Shown here: positions 33,957 through 46,640 of the stretch, in pieces
How the letters are laid out: the number at the start of each line of letters is the position of its first letter
Position numbering within the stretch: position 1 is the first letter of the stretch
Assembly: GCA_026874595.1 (NCBI GenBank)
Contig: CM049308.1
Coordinates: forward strand, 70,592,624-70,656,623
Direction of reading: 5' to 3'
Source: Sipunculus nudus
Taxonomy: Eukaryota > Annelida > Sipuncula > Golfingiida > Sipunculidae
DNA: 64,000 nt
Notes under the pieces: generated by a model
What the model was told of the DNA's origin: nothing
Seen by the model: the letters and a program-made list of their open reading frames with translations, nothing else
Database searches by the model: none
Translations under genes and position numbers: made by a program

Positions 33957-36378
33957 AGCTCAGCTGACTTTCAGTCATGCTGGGCTATAGCGATGGGTCT
34001 TTGTCCGTCGTCCTTCCGTCTGTCCGTCCGGCCATTAGCAGGGCACAAATGGTAACCGTAGGGGCTAGGGCCATGAACCCTATGCAGTCTTAGAGGTTAT
34101 AAAAAGTTCTCCTTTCAAAGCTGAAATTAGGTCACTGCGACCTATATTCTCGAAGTTATGGTCTGTGTTTGCACCCCCCAGAAATAACTCTTTGAGACAA
34201 AATTTTCATCCAAAACCTTACATCTTTCACATACAGCTCACCTACCAACAGGGGAAAAACCATAATTTTTTTAGGTCAAAAAGTCAAAGGTCAAGGTCAC
34301 AGGAGCCTCTTCTTTGAAAAGCCTGTGGATGCATTTTAAGCCAACCCTTTCATCCCAATTCTTTGATCTTTCACATATAGCTCACCTACTAAGTTGGAGA
34401 AGAATCCTATAGATTTTGAGGTCACAAGGTCAAAGGTCAGGGTCACAGGATCCACTTCTTTGAAAAGGTTGTGGACACATTTCAAGCTAGACTTTTCATT
34501 CCAAACCTTCCAGCACTGATATGGCTTCTCTGCCAACAGGGGAAAAGACCTGTTGATTTTGAGGTCAAAGGTCAAGTTCACAGCACCCACTTCTTGCGTG
34601 GAGTCATTTTCAGGCAAACTTTTCAATCTGTACCTTCCATCTGTCCTATATGGCTTACCTACCAATAAGGGAAGAAGCCTATTGATGTTGAGGTCAAAAA
34701 GTCAAAGGTCAAGGTCACAATATTTAATTGTTCTAAATGCTTGTGAGCATATTTCAAGTGTAACTGTTCAACCCAAACCTTCAGTCTTTCACATATGCCA
34801 CATATATGCATCACTCAGTTTGACTCAAACTTCATATTTATGGGTCTTTTTGCTTGAATAAATAACTTATTGATTTTGGGGTCAGCTGGTCAGCAGGTTA
34901 AAGGTTGCAGGTCAAAGTTATTCACCCATTGGTTGCCAAGTAATTACACCAGATTTAAGTAGTTAGTAGTTACCCATCATTTAGAAAGAATCCAGTTGAT
35001 ATATGGGCAAAAGGCCAAGGTCATAGGTCAGGGATGTTCACAATTACTTATTTTATAGACCATCTCTATTTTTCTTGTATATATAACCATCCCACTCCAG
35101 CTGGTACATCTCCCTGTGTGGCTGTAATTGTGAGTTACACTGGTGACTTATGACTCCCTTTTGTATCAGCCTATTAAGTGATAAGGCTCAGTGATTAGTA
35201 CCTCGTTACTTCATAACAAAAACACTGTTGTCAGAATGCTTCAGCCAGGCAATAAGACTATGAGAGTATAGTATTAAGGTTTAGCTACTGATTTATAAGA
35301 TGATGGGAACATTTTGCAGTTTATTTTATGGAATCCTAGCAATAAACTTAGTTTCCTAGATATCTGAATATTTTAATATATATCACCACATATAAAAGCA
35401 AGTGTTTGTTCTCATAATATGTGGATGTGTACCTTGATTTAGGATGGCTTTTTGTTTTATTTCAAGACTCTTAGTCATGCTTTCTGCATTTCTTTTCTTT
35501 CAGGTTTGGCAGTTTACCTACCCTGCTGACCCCATTGAAAAGCAGAGTGATAATAAAAAATATTGGACTTACACTTTTTACAATTGCATATCTATAAATC
35601 TGATATGAGGGCCTGGACATGCCTTTTGAATTATTTTGGGCATTCACTACTGGATAATTTGCCCCAAGTTTGGTCTCTTATTGGGGAATTTGGGATATCA
35701 AATGTCATACTGGTCAGATATCCATTATGTCTGCCAGTTAGCCACCTTAGAAATTCTTTCTTCAGTGCAGTTTCAGTAATTTTTTTTAAATGTTTGGTCC
35801 CATTTAGAGAATGTTTGTTGTCTGATTTCAGACTTGCTAGAAGTCCAATATGGCCACTAGGCAACCATCTTTTAATTCCTTTTGATCATATTATCTCAAG
35901 AACAGTTTAAGTGAATGCAGTTGGATGTATATTTATGTAATCTTGTAAAGGATTGGGTCAAATATTTCTGAATAAATTTTACCATCATTTATAAAAGTGC
36001 AGTACAATTGGCTTGTATTGAATAAAAATTCATACAGAAACACCTGTTTCTCAATAATTCTTGCATGTATTTCCTTGATTTTTGCTATATATTTTGATCT
36101 TATATTTGCCCTTTGTGGTGTTCCTTTTGAGACTGACAGGTTTCAAGCAAGCTGTTGGAGTAGTTCCTGATAGCTTAACAATAATCTTGCCTTTTCCTCA
36201 GACCATTAATTCACTATTTTTTAACCAGACATAGGTGATATATATTTCTGTTGTCATAGAAAATTTTCAACAAGTTGGCAAATTGGTTCTTCAAAATTTG
36301 ACTGGAAGATGTGAATCTCAGTCCATGATGTCACAGGTCATGCTTGGCAGCTGAGAGTCATGACCCATGGGTCACTTG
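33957..36378 (+). mobile_element. Helentron-like copy C, complete
   Basis: It has the same order as copy B: 5' hairpin-like end, GTCC-rich stretch, AGGTCA-rich core units (near 34.28, 34.42, 34.56 and 34.70 kb), long arm, and the 3' end CAGCTGAGAGTCATGACCCATGGGTCACTTG at 36378 followed by TT. It differs from copy B only at scattered bases and small indels over 2.4 kb, which points to recent amplification or gene conversion. Confidence 0.9.
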
Positions 36379-36418
36379 TTTTAAGTTAACTATCTTTTTG
36401 GTTGTCCCTCATGTTTAT

Positions 36419-36624
36419 TTGCGGTTTGAATGCGGGCTGTCTTTTGGTAAAAAATGTGGGGAGGGGCGGGTGCGGACTGAAAGCTAAATATGCGGGGCGG
36501 GTGCAGGTGGATTTTTTCTTTATAGGTGCAGGGCGGGTTTTACAACTGCGGGCCGGGGTGGTTGCGGGCTGAAGGTTTGTTTTGCGGGGCGGGTCCGGGC
36601 TGTATTTTTCAGCCCGCGCAGGGC

Positions 36625-36629
<5 letters not shown>
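36419..36629 (+). repeat. G-rich minisatellite with GCGGGGCGGGTGCGGGC-type units
   Basis: Degenerate repeats of 'tgcggggcgggtgcgggctgaa' spaced by T-rich stretches form the most GC-rich patch of the window. The G runs are all on the plus strand, so quadruplex formation is possible. A short (TA)n run (36630-36656) follows. Confidence 0.8.
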
Positions 36630-36656
<27 letters not shown>

Positions 36657-37796
36657 CTTTTTTGTTGTTTGTGTGAAATATATTACAATAAAGTATAAGG
36701 TTTTAGAAAATAAGGTATTCTGTTTCCAGTATTTGTTAATTCTAAATCAGGTTTAGATATTAAATATTTCATATTAAGACTCGGAAATTGAATTAAAGTG
36801 TATAATTTTAATTATGATATATTTCATTTCAAATACATGTATATAATTATTATTATATGAAATTCAGATGGTTCATATATTGACACCCCTGCAAATTTTA
36901 ACTATTTGCTGATAAATTGTTATTTTTTTTGCCTATTGAGAAAAGGTAACAGGGGTACCAGCATCATAGGAAAAAATTACTTTTTCAGGGTCGGGGAGAA
37001 GTCATGGAATTAGTGATAATTGGGGGGGGGGAGGGGTTATGGCTGTGGCGATCCGAGTTTATTATCAGTTTTAAAGGGCTTGGTATTTCTTGTAAAGTTG
37101 TGGTATGTTTGCAGATTTAATCTTGTTATTAGGGATTACAGATGGCTCTACCATGCAGTCTCCCACACAAGTCAAACCTATCCAGGATCTTGCAGCTTCC
37201 CTTGAGACAGTTAAGATTTTTTTTAGTTTTACCATAAATGGACCTTGTCAATGTCACTCTTCTAGTACAGCTCATGACCCAATTTAATAAGGCTTTGTCC
37301 TCCCATCCATATCAAAGCTTCTGTCAAGTTTGGTGAAGATCCATAAAATATAACACGAGTCCTCTCACTAAAGGTTTTTTTCTGTTGTGGTGGAACCATG
37401 AGGAAACCAGAGTACTGAAAGTAAATACAATTATCAGAAAGTTGATGGATTTTGAAGTATTAGCTATGAATATTATTAACTATCATAATTTGTTTCCTGG
37501 GTTTGATACCCAAAAGTCCTCAGACTTGACTATGATAGGATCTTATGCTTGGTGTATTATGCACTATTGCAGAACTCTTGTAGTATCTATCTTGTTATCA
37601 ATTTTCAGTAAGCAAAATGAATTTATTTCTGAGGCAAGTCTAAAATGTAACCCAATGGTGGTCACATTAAGGTACACATTTCATAATAAGTGTAAATAGA
37701 ATTTCTGACACTTAATATACCTAAGAATTTCAGACAATAGCAGGTTCTTTAACAACAAATCCTAAAGATCTTTTAATTTGGCTTATTTTGCCTTGT
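36657..37796. other. AT-rich intergenic DNA
   Basis: No gene supported. It includes a G10 tract at 37021-37030 and a 104-codon open frame at 37385-37699 without recognisable domain or coding character. Confidence 0.4.
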
Positions 37797-38290
37797 AGAT
37801 CAAAGTCCAGGTCACCAGTTTTTACCTTGTTAAAAAGAGCATTGTGGAAACAACTTGTACACCAAAATTGAAGAAAAATATGAAGTACTTCAAAAGTTAC
37901 AGTGGTCATATTATATATTCTGCAGATTTGACCGCGGAAATAAAGGTCAAGGTCACCTTTTTTAAAATTTTTTTATTTTTAAATCATCCAAGAACATGGC
38001 TGAACAACAGGTGTGTCAAATTTGAAGAAAAAATATGCAGCACTTCAAAAGTTAAAAGGGTCATTCTAATCCTAAAATTTCACAGCTGTGAACTTGGAGA
38101 TCGAGGTCTAGGTAACCAGTTTTAAAACAAGTTAATCCATGAATCCTGGCAATCCATGCAATAATTATCGAGATAATGAAGCTTTTGTATCAAATTTTTA
38201 ATTATTTTGGGTGCACAATCTAGTCCAATAACTAGTGTTACAAGTCATTGTGACCTTATTTCAGGTTTCCAAAATTCCAGCAAGTAATAA
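37797..38290. repeat. Two tandem units with AAGGTCAAGGTCACC plus a Helentron-like fragment
   Basis: Two units of about 165 bp share 'aaattgaagaaaaatatg-agtacttcaaaagtta' and end in AGGTCA-rich words near 37950 and 38105. The following stretch (38140-38290: 'gaatcctggcaatccatgc', 'acaagtcattgtgaccttatttcaggtttcc') matches the interior of the element at 688-1431. Confidence 0.6.
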
Positions 38291-39675
38291 ACAGACAGGC
38301 AGAGTTGTAAGTTGAGACTGTAGTTGCCAGCCAGAAGCTGGCTGTTTTATAAAAATGGTCAATTTGCCCTAATTTTATGTTTTCAATATCCATTGTTAAA
38401 TGTACATGTGGTTATGAAGTACTGGTTTGATCTAAATGTGTCTTACACTAAAACATGAAAAGATCTCAACCTAAAATTGAATATTAGGGATTCATACATA
38501 TTAAATGCCTGAGTTTGAGAAGACAATGCTTGATATATTTAAACAGGTCTGACCAACAAAAAATATACAACTTGGTTTCCTTTTAATGAAACTAGTAACA
38601 AATATTATGCACGTGACACACTGCAGCAAGCCCACAATGTGTGGAAATCAACCAGGATGTCAGTTACATGTACATCCAGGCAGTGCACAAAAAAACAAGT
38701 GTTACTGGCTCAGTGATAATATCTGCTGCTTGTACTTATACCAACCAGGATGATATGAACAACGATGGAAAACATTAATAAAGCTGTATCAGTTTATATA
38801 TTGTAAGTTTATTTGTACTATATGCTTTGTACAGAAAGTGCAGGATTGTGTTATGGAATATTTGTATTGAACAATTTTCTTTATTCTGTAAATTAAAAAC
38901 TTATCTTTATAAAAAAAAACTCTTCCATTGGTAATAAAATCAGAAATAATGATGGATTTCATATATAAAATTATCTCTGTTTACATATATTAAGATATAA
39001 GTAAATATTTTGATTACAGGAATCACACCAGTTACACATATATCTAATTTTGAATCAGTAGCGTATCTGTGCTGATACTTGATGGAAAGACATTTCCAGA
39101 TGCTACAAACATCAATAGAGGAAAATTAATAATTTAAACCACTTATTTGCTTATTATCTCGTTTGTCATATGCCTGCATGTATATCAATACCATGTTCCC
39201 TAAGAACATGTGGTTGCAAACATCCAAAGTTATGTCAACATTTTGGAGTGATAATTGACTGCAGCAAATTTGTTCTAGATGATAACACATGTTCAATACT
39301 GTGTGTTGCACAGCAAATCAGTGTAGGTGATCTTGAGAAGCTGATGCAATCTGTCATCTGCAGACATCTGAAGTCAGCATCTTTTCCCCTGATAAGAAGG
39401 AAAATATATAATTAATGATCATAAAAACCCAAATTGTTTCCTGAAACTGAGTGGCTAGAACCAAATATAAATATGCTCAGTTGAGTATGACCATTACTAA
39501 TTATAATTATTTAGGAGTACAAATTAACATCCTTGCTGGTATGAATTAGCTGAGATTGCATACTCCACCAGATATTTATGGCCACCATACTACAAGCTGT
39601 ATCTGATATTTAATATCACAAGAAATTTAATAATCTTTATTTTGATATTATCCATTTTCCTCTTGATCAGTTTTT
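38291..39675. other. AT-rich intergenic DNA
   Basis: Nothing recognisable is seen on either strand. Confidence 0.4.
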
Positions 39676-40718
39676 AGCTCAGCTGACTGTAAGTCATCTG
39701 AGCTATAGGGATCACCTTTTGTCCGTCGTCCGTCCGGCCGTCCGGGCGTCTGTCCGTTAACAGGGCACAAATCGTAACCGCTAGAACTGGAATCTTCTTA
39801 CTTGACATTCTGGGAGGTCTATGGAAATTCTCCTTGTAAACCTGAAATTAGGTCACTGTGACCTATATTCTTCGAGCTATGGGGTTCCGAAGTACCCCCC
39901 AGAATAATGGAAAATTTGATACAAAAGCTCAAGTATCTGAACAACTAATGCATTGATCATCATGATTTTTTGCATGGATATTGATCATGGAGTGTTTCAT
40001 CAGTTTCTGCAGACTGGTGGCGCCACCTGTATTTTTTCGATTTTTACCAATATTTTTCTCTATTTTTGAGACCTCTTAAGGTGCGGCCATCTGTTAACAG
40101 GGCACAAATCGTAACGACTACACCTAGAATCTTCTCTCTTGACATGCAGGGAGGCCCATAAAAAGTCTCTTTGGAAACCTGAAATTAGGTCTCTGTTACC
40201 CATAACCTTTGAGCTATGGAGCTCCGAAGTACCCCCCAGAATAATGGAAATTTGATACAAAAGCTCAAGTATCTAAACAACTATTGCAGTGATCACCATG
40301 ATTCTTTGCATGGATATTGATCATGGAATGTGTCATCAGTTTCTGCAGTATGGTGGCGCCACCTGTATTTTTTTTATTTTTACGATTTTTTTTCTCTATT
40401 TTTGAGACCTCATAAGATGCGGTCATCTGATAACATGGCACAAATCGTAACAACTGGACCTAGAATCTTCTCTCTTGACATGCTGAGAGGCCCATGAAAA
40501 GTCTCCTTAAAAACTTGAAATTAGGTCTCTGTTACCCATAACCTCTGAGCTATGGAGCTCCGAAGTACCCCCCAGAATAATGGAAAATTTGATACAAAAA
40601 CTCAAGTATCTGAACAATTATTATATTGATCACCATGATTCTTTGCATGGATATTGATCATGAAATGTTTCATCAGTTTCTGCATTCTGGTGGCGCCATC
40701 TGTATTTTTTCGATTTTT
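39676..40718 (+). mobile_element. Helentron-like element with ~340-bp internal repeats, 3'-truncated
   Basis: The 5' end AGCTCAGCTGACTgtaAGTCATCTGAGCT is followed by a GTCC-rich stretch and the perfect receptor-type palindrome at 39850-39864. The interior is a tandem of ~340-bp units, each containing 'aacagggcacaaatcgtaac', 'gaagtaccccccagaataatgg' and the GGTGGCGCCACCTGTATTTTT motif (near 40016, 40351 and 40689). It ends at 'cgattttt', where the next 5' end begins. Confidence 0.85.
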
Positions 40719-41898
40719 AGCTCAGCTGACTGAAAGTCATCTGAGCTATAGGGATCACCTTTTGTCCGTCGTCCGTCCGGCCGTCCGGGCGTCTGTCTGT
40801 TAACAGGGCACAAATCGTAACCGCTAGTCCTGGAATCTTCTTACTTGACATCCTGGGAGGTCTATGGAAATTCTCCTTGTAAACCTGAAATTAGGTCACT
40901 GTGACCTATATTCTTCGAGCTATGGGGTTCTGAAGTACCCCCTAGAATAATGCAAAATTTAATACAAAAGCTCAAGTATCTGAACAACTAATGCATTAAT
41001 CACCATGATTCTTTGCATGGATATTGATCATGGAGTGTTTCATCAGTTTCTGGAGATTGGTGGCGCCAGCTACATTTTTTTTATTTTTTACAATTTTTTT
41101 TCTCTACTTTTGTGATCTATAAACATTTGGTCATCTGTAAACAGGGCACAAATCATAATGACTGGACTTAGAATCTTCTGTCCTCACCTCCAGGGAAGCC
41201 CATAAAAGGTCTACATGGAAACCCGAAATAAGGTCCCTGTTACCCATATTCTGTGAGCTATGGGGCTCTGAAGTACCCCCCAGAATAAAGATTTGGTCAT
41301 ATATTAACAGGGCACAAATCATGACTGGACCTAGAATCTTCTTTCTTGACATGCAGGGAGGCCTTTGGAAAGTCTCTTTGGAAATCTGAAATTAGGTCTC
41401 TGTTACCCATATCCTTCATGCTATGGCTCCGAGAATAAAGATTTGGTCATCTGTTAACAGAGCACAAATTATAATGACTTGACCTAGAATCTCCTTTCTT
41501 GATATGCTGGGAGGCCCCTGAAAAGTCTCCTTGTGCACCTGAAATTACATCTCTGTTACCCATATCCTTCATCCTATGCGGCTTTGAAATACCCCCCAGA
41601 ATAAACATTTGGTCATCTGTTAACAGGGCACAAATCATAATAACTGGACCTAGAATTTTATTTTTTGACATGCTGGGAGACCCCTGAAAAGTCATCTTGT
41701 AAACCTTGAAAATAGGTGTCTGTTACCCATATCCTTCATGCTACAGAGCTCCATAGTACCCAAATGAATATTGGATGATTTTATACAAAAGGTCAAGTTT
41801 GGAAAAAGTATTTCATTCAAATTTGACATTCAGACGATAAAATTACTTTTGTCAATGTCTTCCTGGTCAGCTGAGCGTCATGACCCCTGGGTCACTCG
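40719..41898 (+). mobile_element. Helentron-like element with internal repeats, complete ends
   Basis: A second 5' end starts at 40719 after TTTTT, with a perfect AGGTCActgTGACCT at 40893-40907. It is followed by one full and several shortened internal units ('atttggtcatctgttaacagggcacaaatc' recurs near 41128, 41288, 41446 and 41605). It ends CAGCTGAGCGTCATGACCCCTGGGTCACTCG at 41898 before TT. Confidence 0.85.
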
Positions 41899-44800
41899 TT
41901 CATTTAAACATCAACTATATTTCCATTTATATTTATATTATAACAGATTAGCAAACAATTGGGGGTCAGTTTAATGCCTCCAGCTGACATGACTTCATGC
42001 ACCAGAATTCCTGGTGAAGTCAAGGTTATTGCCAGATTTACCTCTACTAAGAGAATCATGGGCATGGTACATTAAAGTCTGGGTGTGGCTTTTAATAGAG
42101 GGGATGCTTCAACTGGAGCTATTCAGTACTCTAGAAATAGATAAAACTACACATCCAATGACCTAACATTTAGTGTGTGTACCTATAAGCTGCACTGGTT
42201 CTTATTATACACAGGCTTAGGACAATATTGATAGTAAAAAGTGACCAATAGGTCTTGATGCTCAGCTGTCAATCACTCTGACAATGAAATGCAAGATATA
42301 TTAAATGAAGTTATTATTATTATTAACTGAACCATTGCTTATTACAAGTTAGAACAACATGATAGCCTATGCAGAACATACTATTAAAGGGATCTTTAAT
42401 ATAATATGCTCCAAGGGACCATTGTTTATTATGAAGGCAATTTAAATTCTCACATAAGATCACATATCAACCAATTTTGAGCCTGATTTAATCTATATCA
42501 AGATGCAAAATTACAAAATATAGAAGTATTCAGGAACAGAAATTTCTATAACTCCAATGTTATTATAAGTGAATGATGCATTCAGTCAAATGTAATGTTT
42601 AACAATGACCATCAGGCAAAATGCTCTGATTCTTATCAAAATGCCCATCCTTATTTGATAAAGTTGCTTTTAATTGGGATGGTAAAACTCTGACCATAGC
42701 AAAGGAGGAAAGGTACCCCCAGATTTCACGCAAAAGCCAAGGAATCTAAATGTTCAATCATTCAAATTTAAAAGACATTTGAGACAGTCACTAACAAGGG
42801 ATAGTTTTATCAGTTTTGCAAATAAATAAAACACAGCAATCAAGAATGTTTAAATAATCTCCAGTTAATGTTTCACTACTTTTGGGACTATTTCTAATGA
42901 TCTGACTGATCTTATGTTTCCCTGCATCAGTAGGCATATTTTGCCACCTGGTCATATCATATGGTTGTTTTTGCATGTGACCAGTGACCTTAACTCATGT
43001 GGGTATAATATGTTGTACAATGAGGAGTGAAAAAATCTTATATTTTAAAATATCCTGTTTCCTTAATATAGTGTAAGGTAAGTGTTAATTTTCATTGTTG
43101 AAATCCAGGCCCATTAATCTTCTACCATATCTCTTTCGAAATTTAACAAATAAAATTGTCATTACAAAAGACAAGTAGTCGGGGGATGAAAAAAACTATA
43201 ATGTTTTCTTTATTTTGAGAATAGGCCATCTGTGGCCTGATGACTTTTGTTAAGAAAAAACTCAGGTCAACTGACCTCTGTTGTCTCTCCCATTTCCAGC
43301 TGGATACTGTGGGTCCTTGGGATTCACGCATCTGGTCTCCAAACTGAGGCTCCATTTGACCATCTCAGCTGACGGAACACACTTTCACAAACAACACAGG
43401 AACATTATTGCTGTTAATGGAGCCAACAATACCTGTAAAATAACCACCAATAACACCATGAATAAATGATACAGTGCATCTGAAAGCCTAACGTTAGTAA
43501 TTACAACCCAGTTAATATGCTGTGTGGTTGGTAATAGAGGCTTCTGTCCTTATAACCTCTGGAATTTGCCGATAGTGAAAATAAAAAAGTACTGCTGATG
43601 TAATCAGTTAATGAGACCAGACTAACCATAACTTGCTGGGATAAACTGTGACAAAAAAACAGACATGCACTAGTTAGCTGTTGCACATAACCCTGCATAG
43701 GAATATTGTAACAGTTACTAAATAAACAGACTAATTCTGAGTTTGGTAAAAGGGCAGAGAAGAAAAGAGAGGTATGAAATTTTGTGACACCCAATGCATA
43801 TTTGTGAAGCACAATGTGACAGCTACTTCAGCTGCTTCGGCTAACAACAGTTTATTTATTTAAAATTATACCTGATGATGCCAAAAACAACCATTCTGCA
43901 TTAATATTCTCAGTTTATACCTGATCTGGCATCATGGTCATACTGACTACAAAGCTAGTCATTCTCTAGGATTCTCCAAGGATGTTGAAACATACATCTC
44001 AATGACAAGAATTCACATTAAATGCATATATTACCAGTTGCACTGGTATTCTGAATAGACTGTGTAAAAGAACTAACATATACTTTTGTTCTATTTTGCT
44101 CGCACAATCTATTCATAAGGCTTTGAAATTATAAGTCCAGCCTTTGACTTCACATTTACACAATTTAAATTCATTAGGACTTTATTACGACTATCTGAAA
44201 AGTATTTGAAATATTATTTGGGAAAATCACCTCCTGTGACTTTTTTAGGTTACGTCCTCTGCCATTTCAGTTTGTTTATTAGCTGGATCACACAAAAAAC
44301 TGCCATCCTAATTTCCATGAAACTTCCTGCCAGTTTCTAGTTGGCTTGGACAGGAGGCAAGGATGACCCATTAAATTTCTGATTTCAAGTTAAAGGGTCC
44401 AATACTCAAGGACTATTCTACTTACTATGTCAGATGCCATACTGAGTGCAATTCTAGTTTTTAATACATTGTAAATAATATATTCTATACAAACATGTAA
44501 CCCGTAATACATTTTCACACATGCATGGACATACATTAACTGTGTTGCACTATATTTACAACAACACGTGATTCTAAGCGTTGTCGATTTTTTAAGTCCT
44601 ACATAAAGCATGAGTGAATGACAGCTATTAATTTCGATAAAATAAAACCTATGACAATTGCAGCAACTCTCCTGGATGAATCCTTGTGAGGTGATAAAAA
44701 CTCAAATGTTGACCTCGGACATATTAAATATGAATATTCATACCGACCACCATATGAAGTATAATGACTCCCATGGGATGATTGCTGAGGTGATGGTGCT

Positions 44801-46270
44801 TTGGCTGATGAAGGGTTTGATGACTGTACTCCACACAATGGCTGCATTACATCTCATTCAAGTGTAAGGAATATTAATTTAATAAATTAAATTCATATTC
44901 CTCATATTCCGAGTCTTCTGCGATTGTGTGAATATACATGCTGAAATGATGAGTTTTTAAATATACACCCGCACTTGAATCAGACTTGTATCTGTCATAA
45001 GTAACGCATGCACAGCAACTGGACTGGCAGGTTAATCTTCTTGTTATGGGGCTCAATATTTTGACAGATCTCTTTTTAACATGGACTGATGCAATATATC
45101 TGCCGGGTCCAAATTTTTCAGATCTTTTGCTTTCAAATGAGACCATAAATATGACACAATTGACAGCTGTCACTCATTTATCTCTCCTTTTTTATGTAAG
45201 GGACTAAGATTTATTAACAAACTTCAGGCACGAATGAACTAGTTTCAAAAGTAATTATAATTCTTTCATAGATTGTCTATGAGACCCCTTTATTGAATGA
45301 TTCTATGCAAAGTGATAAATGGAGAAAAGAATTGAGCTCAAACTTGTATTCTGATAGTTCATTATTGCTCAATGATGTGCATGATAGGTTTTAAAATGAC
45401 TAATCTGGAAATGGTATGATTCTTTAAGAGTACCAACTAAATGACACATGATGAAAATTGAAATGTCATTTGGCTTGACATACCTTGATGATATATCACT
45501 GGAAAATGCCAAAATGTGAACAGGCAGACAAAATATTAGATTCTAAATAAGTAATTATCTCTTTACTTATATATATCATATATAAGTGTATAAGTGACCC
45601 ATGGGTCATGATGCTCAGCTGAAGTTGGAAATTATTTGTGATAAAGGCACTAACTAGTATTAAAAGTAGTTAGCTAGTTAAGTCAATTCAGGCAAGGTAA
45701 GAAAATTTTGCTCCAGGGTATCTCCATGTGAAATCCAAGTGTGCTGGAAAATGGATTTTTTTGTCAGATGAACCAAGGGTCATCACTATCAGCTGACCTT
45801 ATTTTATAAGTATCTGCCAGAGAAAGGGTAGAACATCTGTCTTGTTTCACATTGTGGCATTCTGCGAGATGACATTTTACCTTGAAGTCTGTGCTTATTT
45901 GCTTAGCTTGGGCAAGTGTACAAAAACTTGGAACATGAGCTGCCTACCTGATAATACATCTGTTACAGTGGCAATCACTAGTAAACCTGTTGGACGATGC
46001 TGAAACAGAACTTGCCTTTGGGTGGCCTCGATAATAACAAATTAAATTCATCAGGGACACTGTAAGCACATTCACACTCACAGCTACATCAGATTTCTGG
46101 GTTTAAATATGTTTGACCAGTATAGGTCAGGTGTGTTTTGTTTCAAAGTTTGCTTGTAAATTAACTTAACATATGGACTCTTTCAAACTAAATTTATGTA
46201 TCAGCCCATGACTGACAATTTATTAATAGATCTGTTGTGGCTCTGATCTTCATGTCAGCAAAGGTCTGGC
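41899..46270. other. Intergenic DNA downstream of NOVA, with isolated Helentron-like 3' ends
   Basis: No coding gene is supported; all open frames are short and lack recognisable motifs. Decayed minus-strand copies of the 3' terminus (GTGACCC-ATGGGTCATGATGCTCAGCTG-like) lie at about 42239-42271, 45591-45622 and 45768-45795, without identifiable 5' ends. Confidence 0.5.
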
Positions 46271-46274
46271 CACA

Positions 46275-46640
46275 ATGTGCTACCAAGAAACCTTGCTTCA
46301 GCAAGCCGCTCTGGCATCTATTTTATGTATAACGAACAAGGCAACTGAAGAAAACATCCTGCATATATTTGCTTTACATGGCTCCCAAAGCATGTCTGTT
46401 CCAAATTTCAAATCAAACATTTTACATGCCGGAAGGTACAGAGAATCTGCCCAGTCAATAAAAGCCTTGTAAGCAATCCTGTTTCTAATTCATGCAGACG
46501 GCATGTGAACAGTGTATTGTTTAGAGTCGGTTCATTGGATTTGAATGGCAGCAGTGATTTCTTCCTGAACACATACCAGCTTATTCATTATTTGTGAAAT
46601 AGAAACTAAAGCGGCTTGCTGAAGCATGGTATCTTGTAAG
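46275..46640. repeat. Imperfect inverted repeat with arms of about 65 bp
   Basis: The left arm (about 46278-46340) and the reverse complement of the right arm (about 46575-46640) share 'CTTCAGCAAGCCGCT' and similar flanks ('taccaagaaacc-tgcttcagcaagc' against 'tacaagatacc-atgcttcagcaagc'). A transcript across it could fold into a long hairpin with a ~235-nt loop. Origin unknown. Confidence 0.55.

Noticed and set aside
37385-37699. 104-codon open frame on the plus strand
   Set aside because: No recognisable domain, no splice-compatible partner, AT-driven composition, within a repeat-rich intergenic region.
43281-43469. Exon-like frame after a good 3' splice site near 43300 (plus strand)
   Set aside because: No partner exon, donor or recognisable domain was found; a lone acceptor-like motif is not enough.
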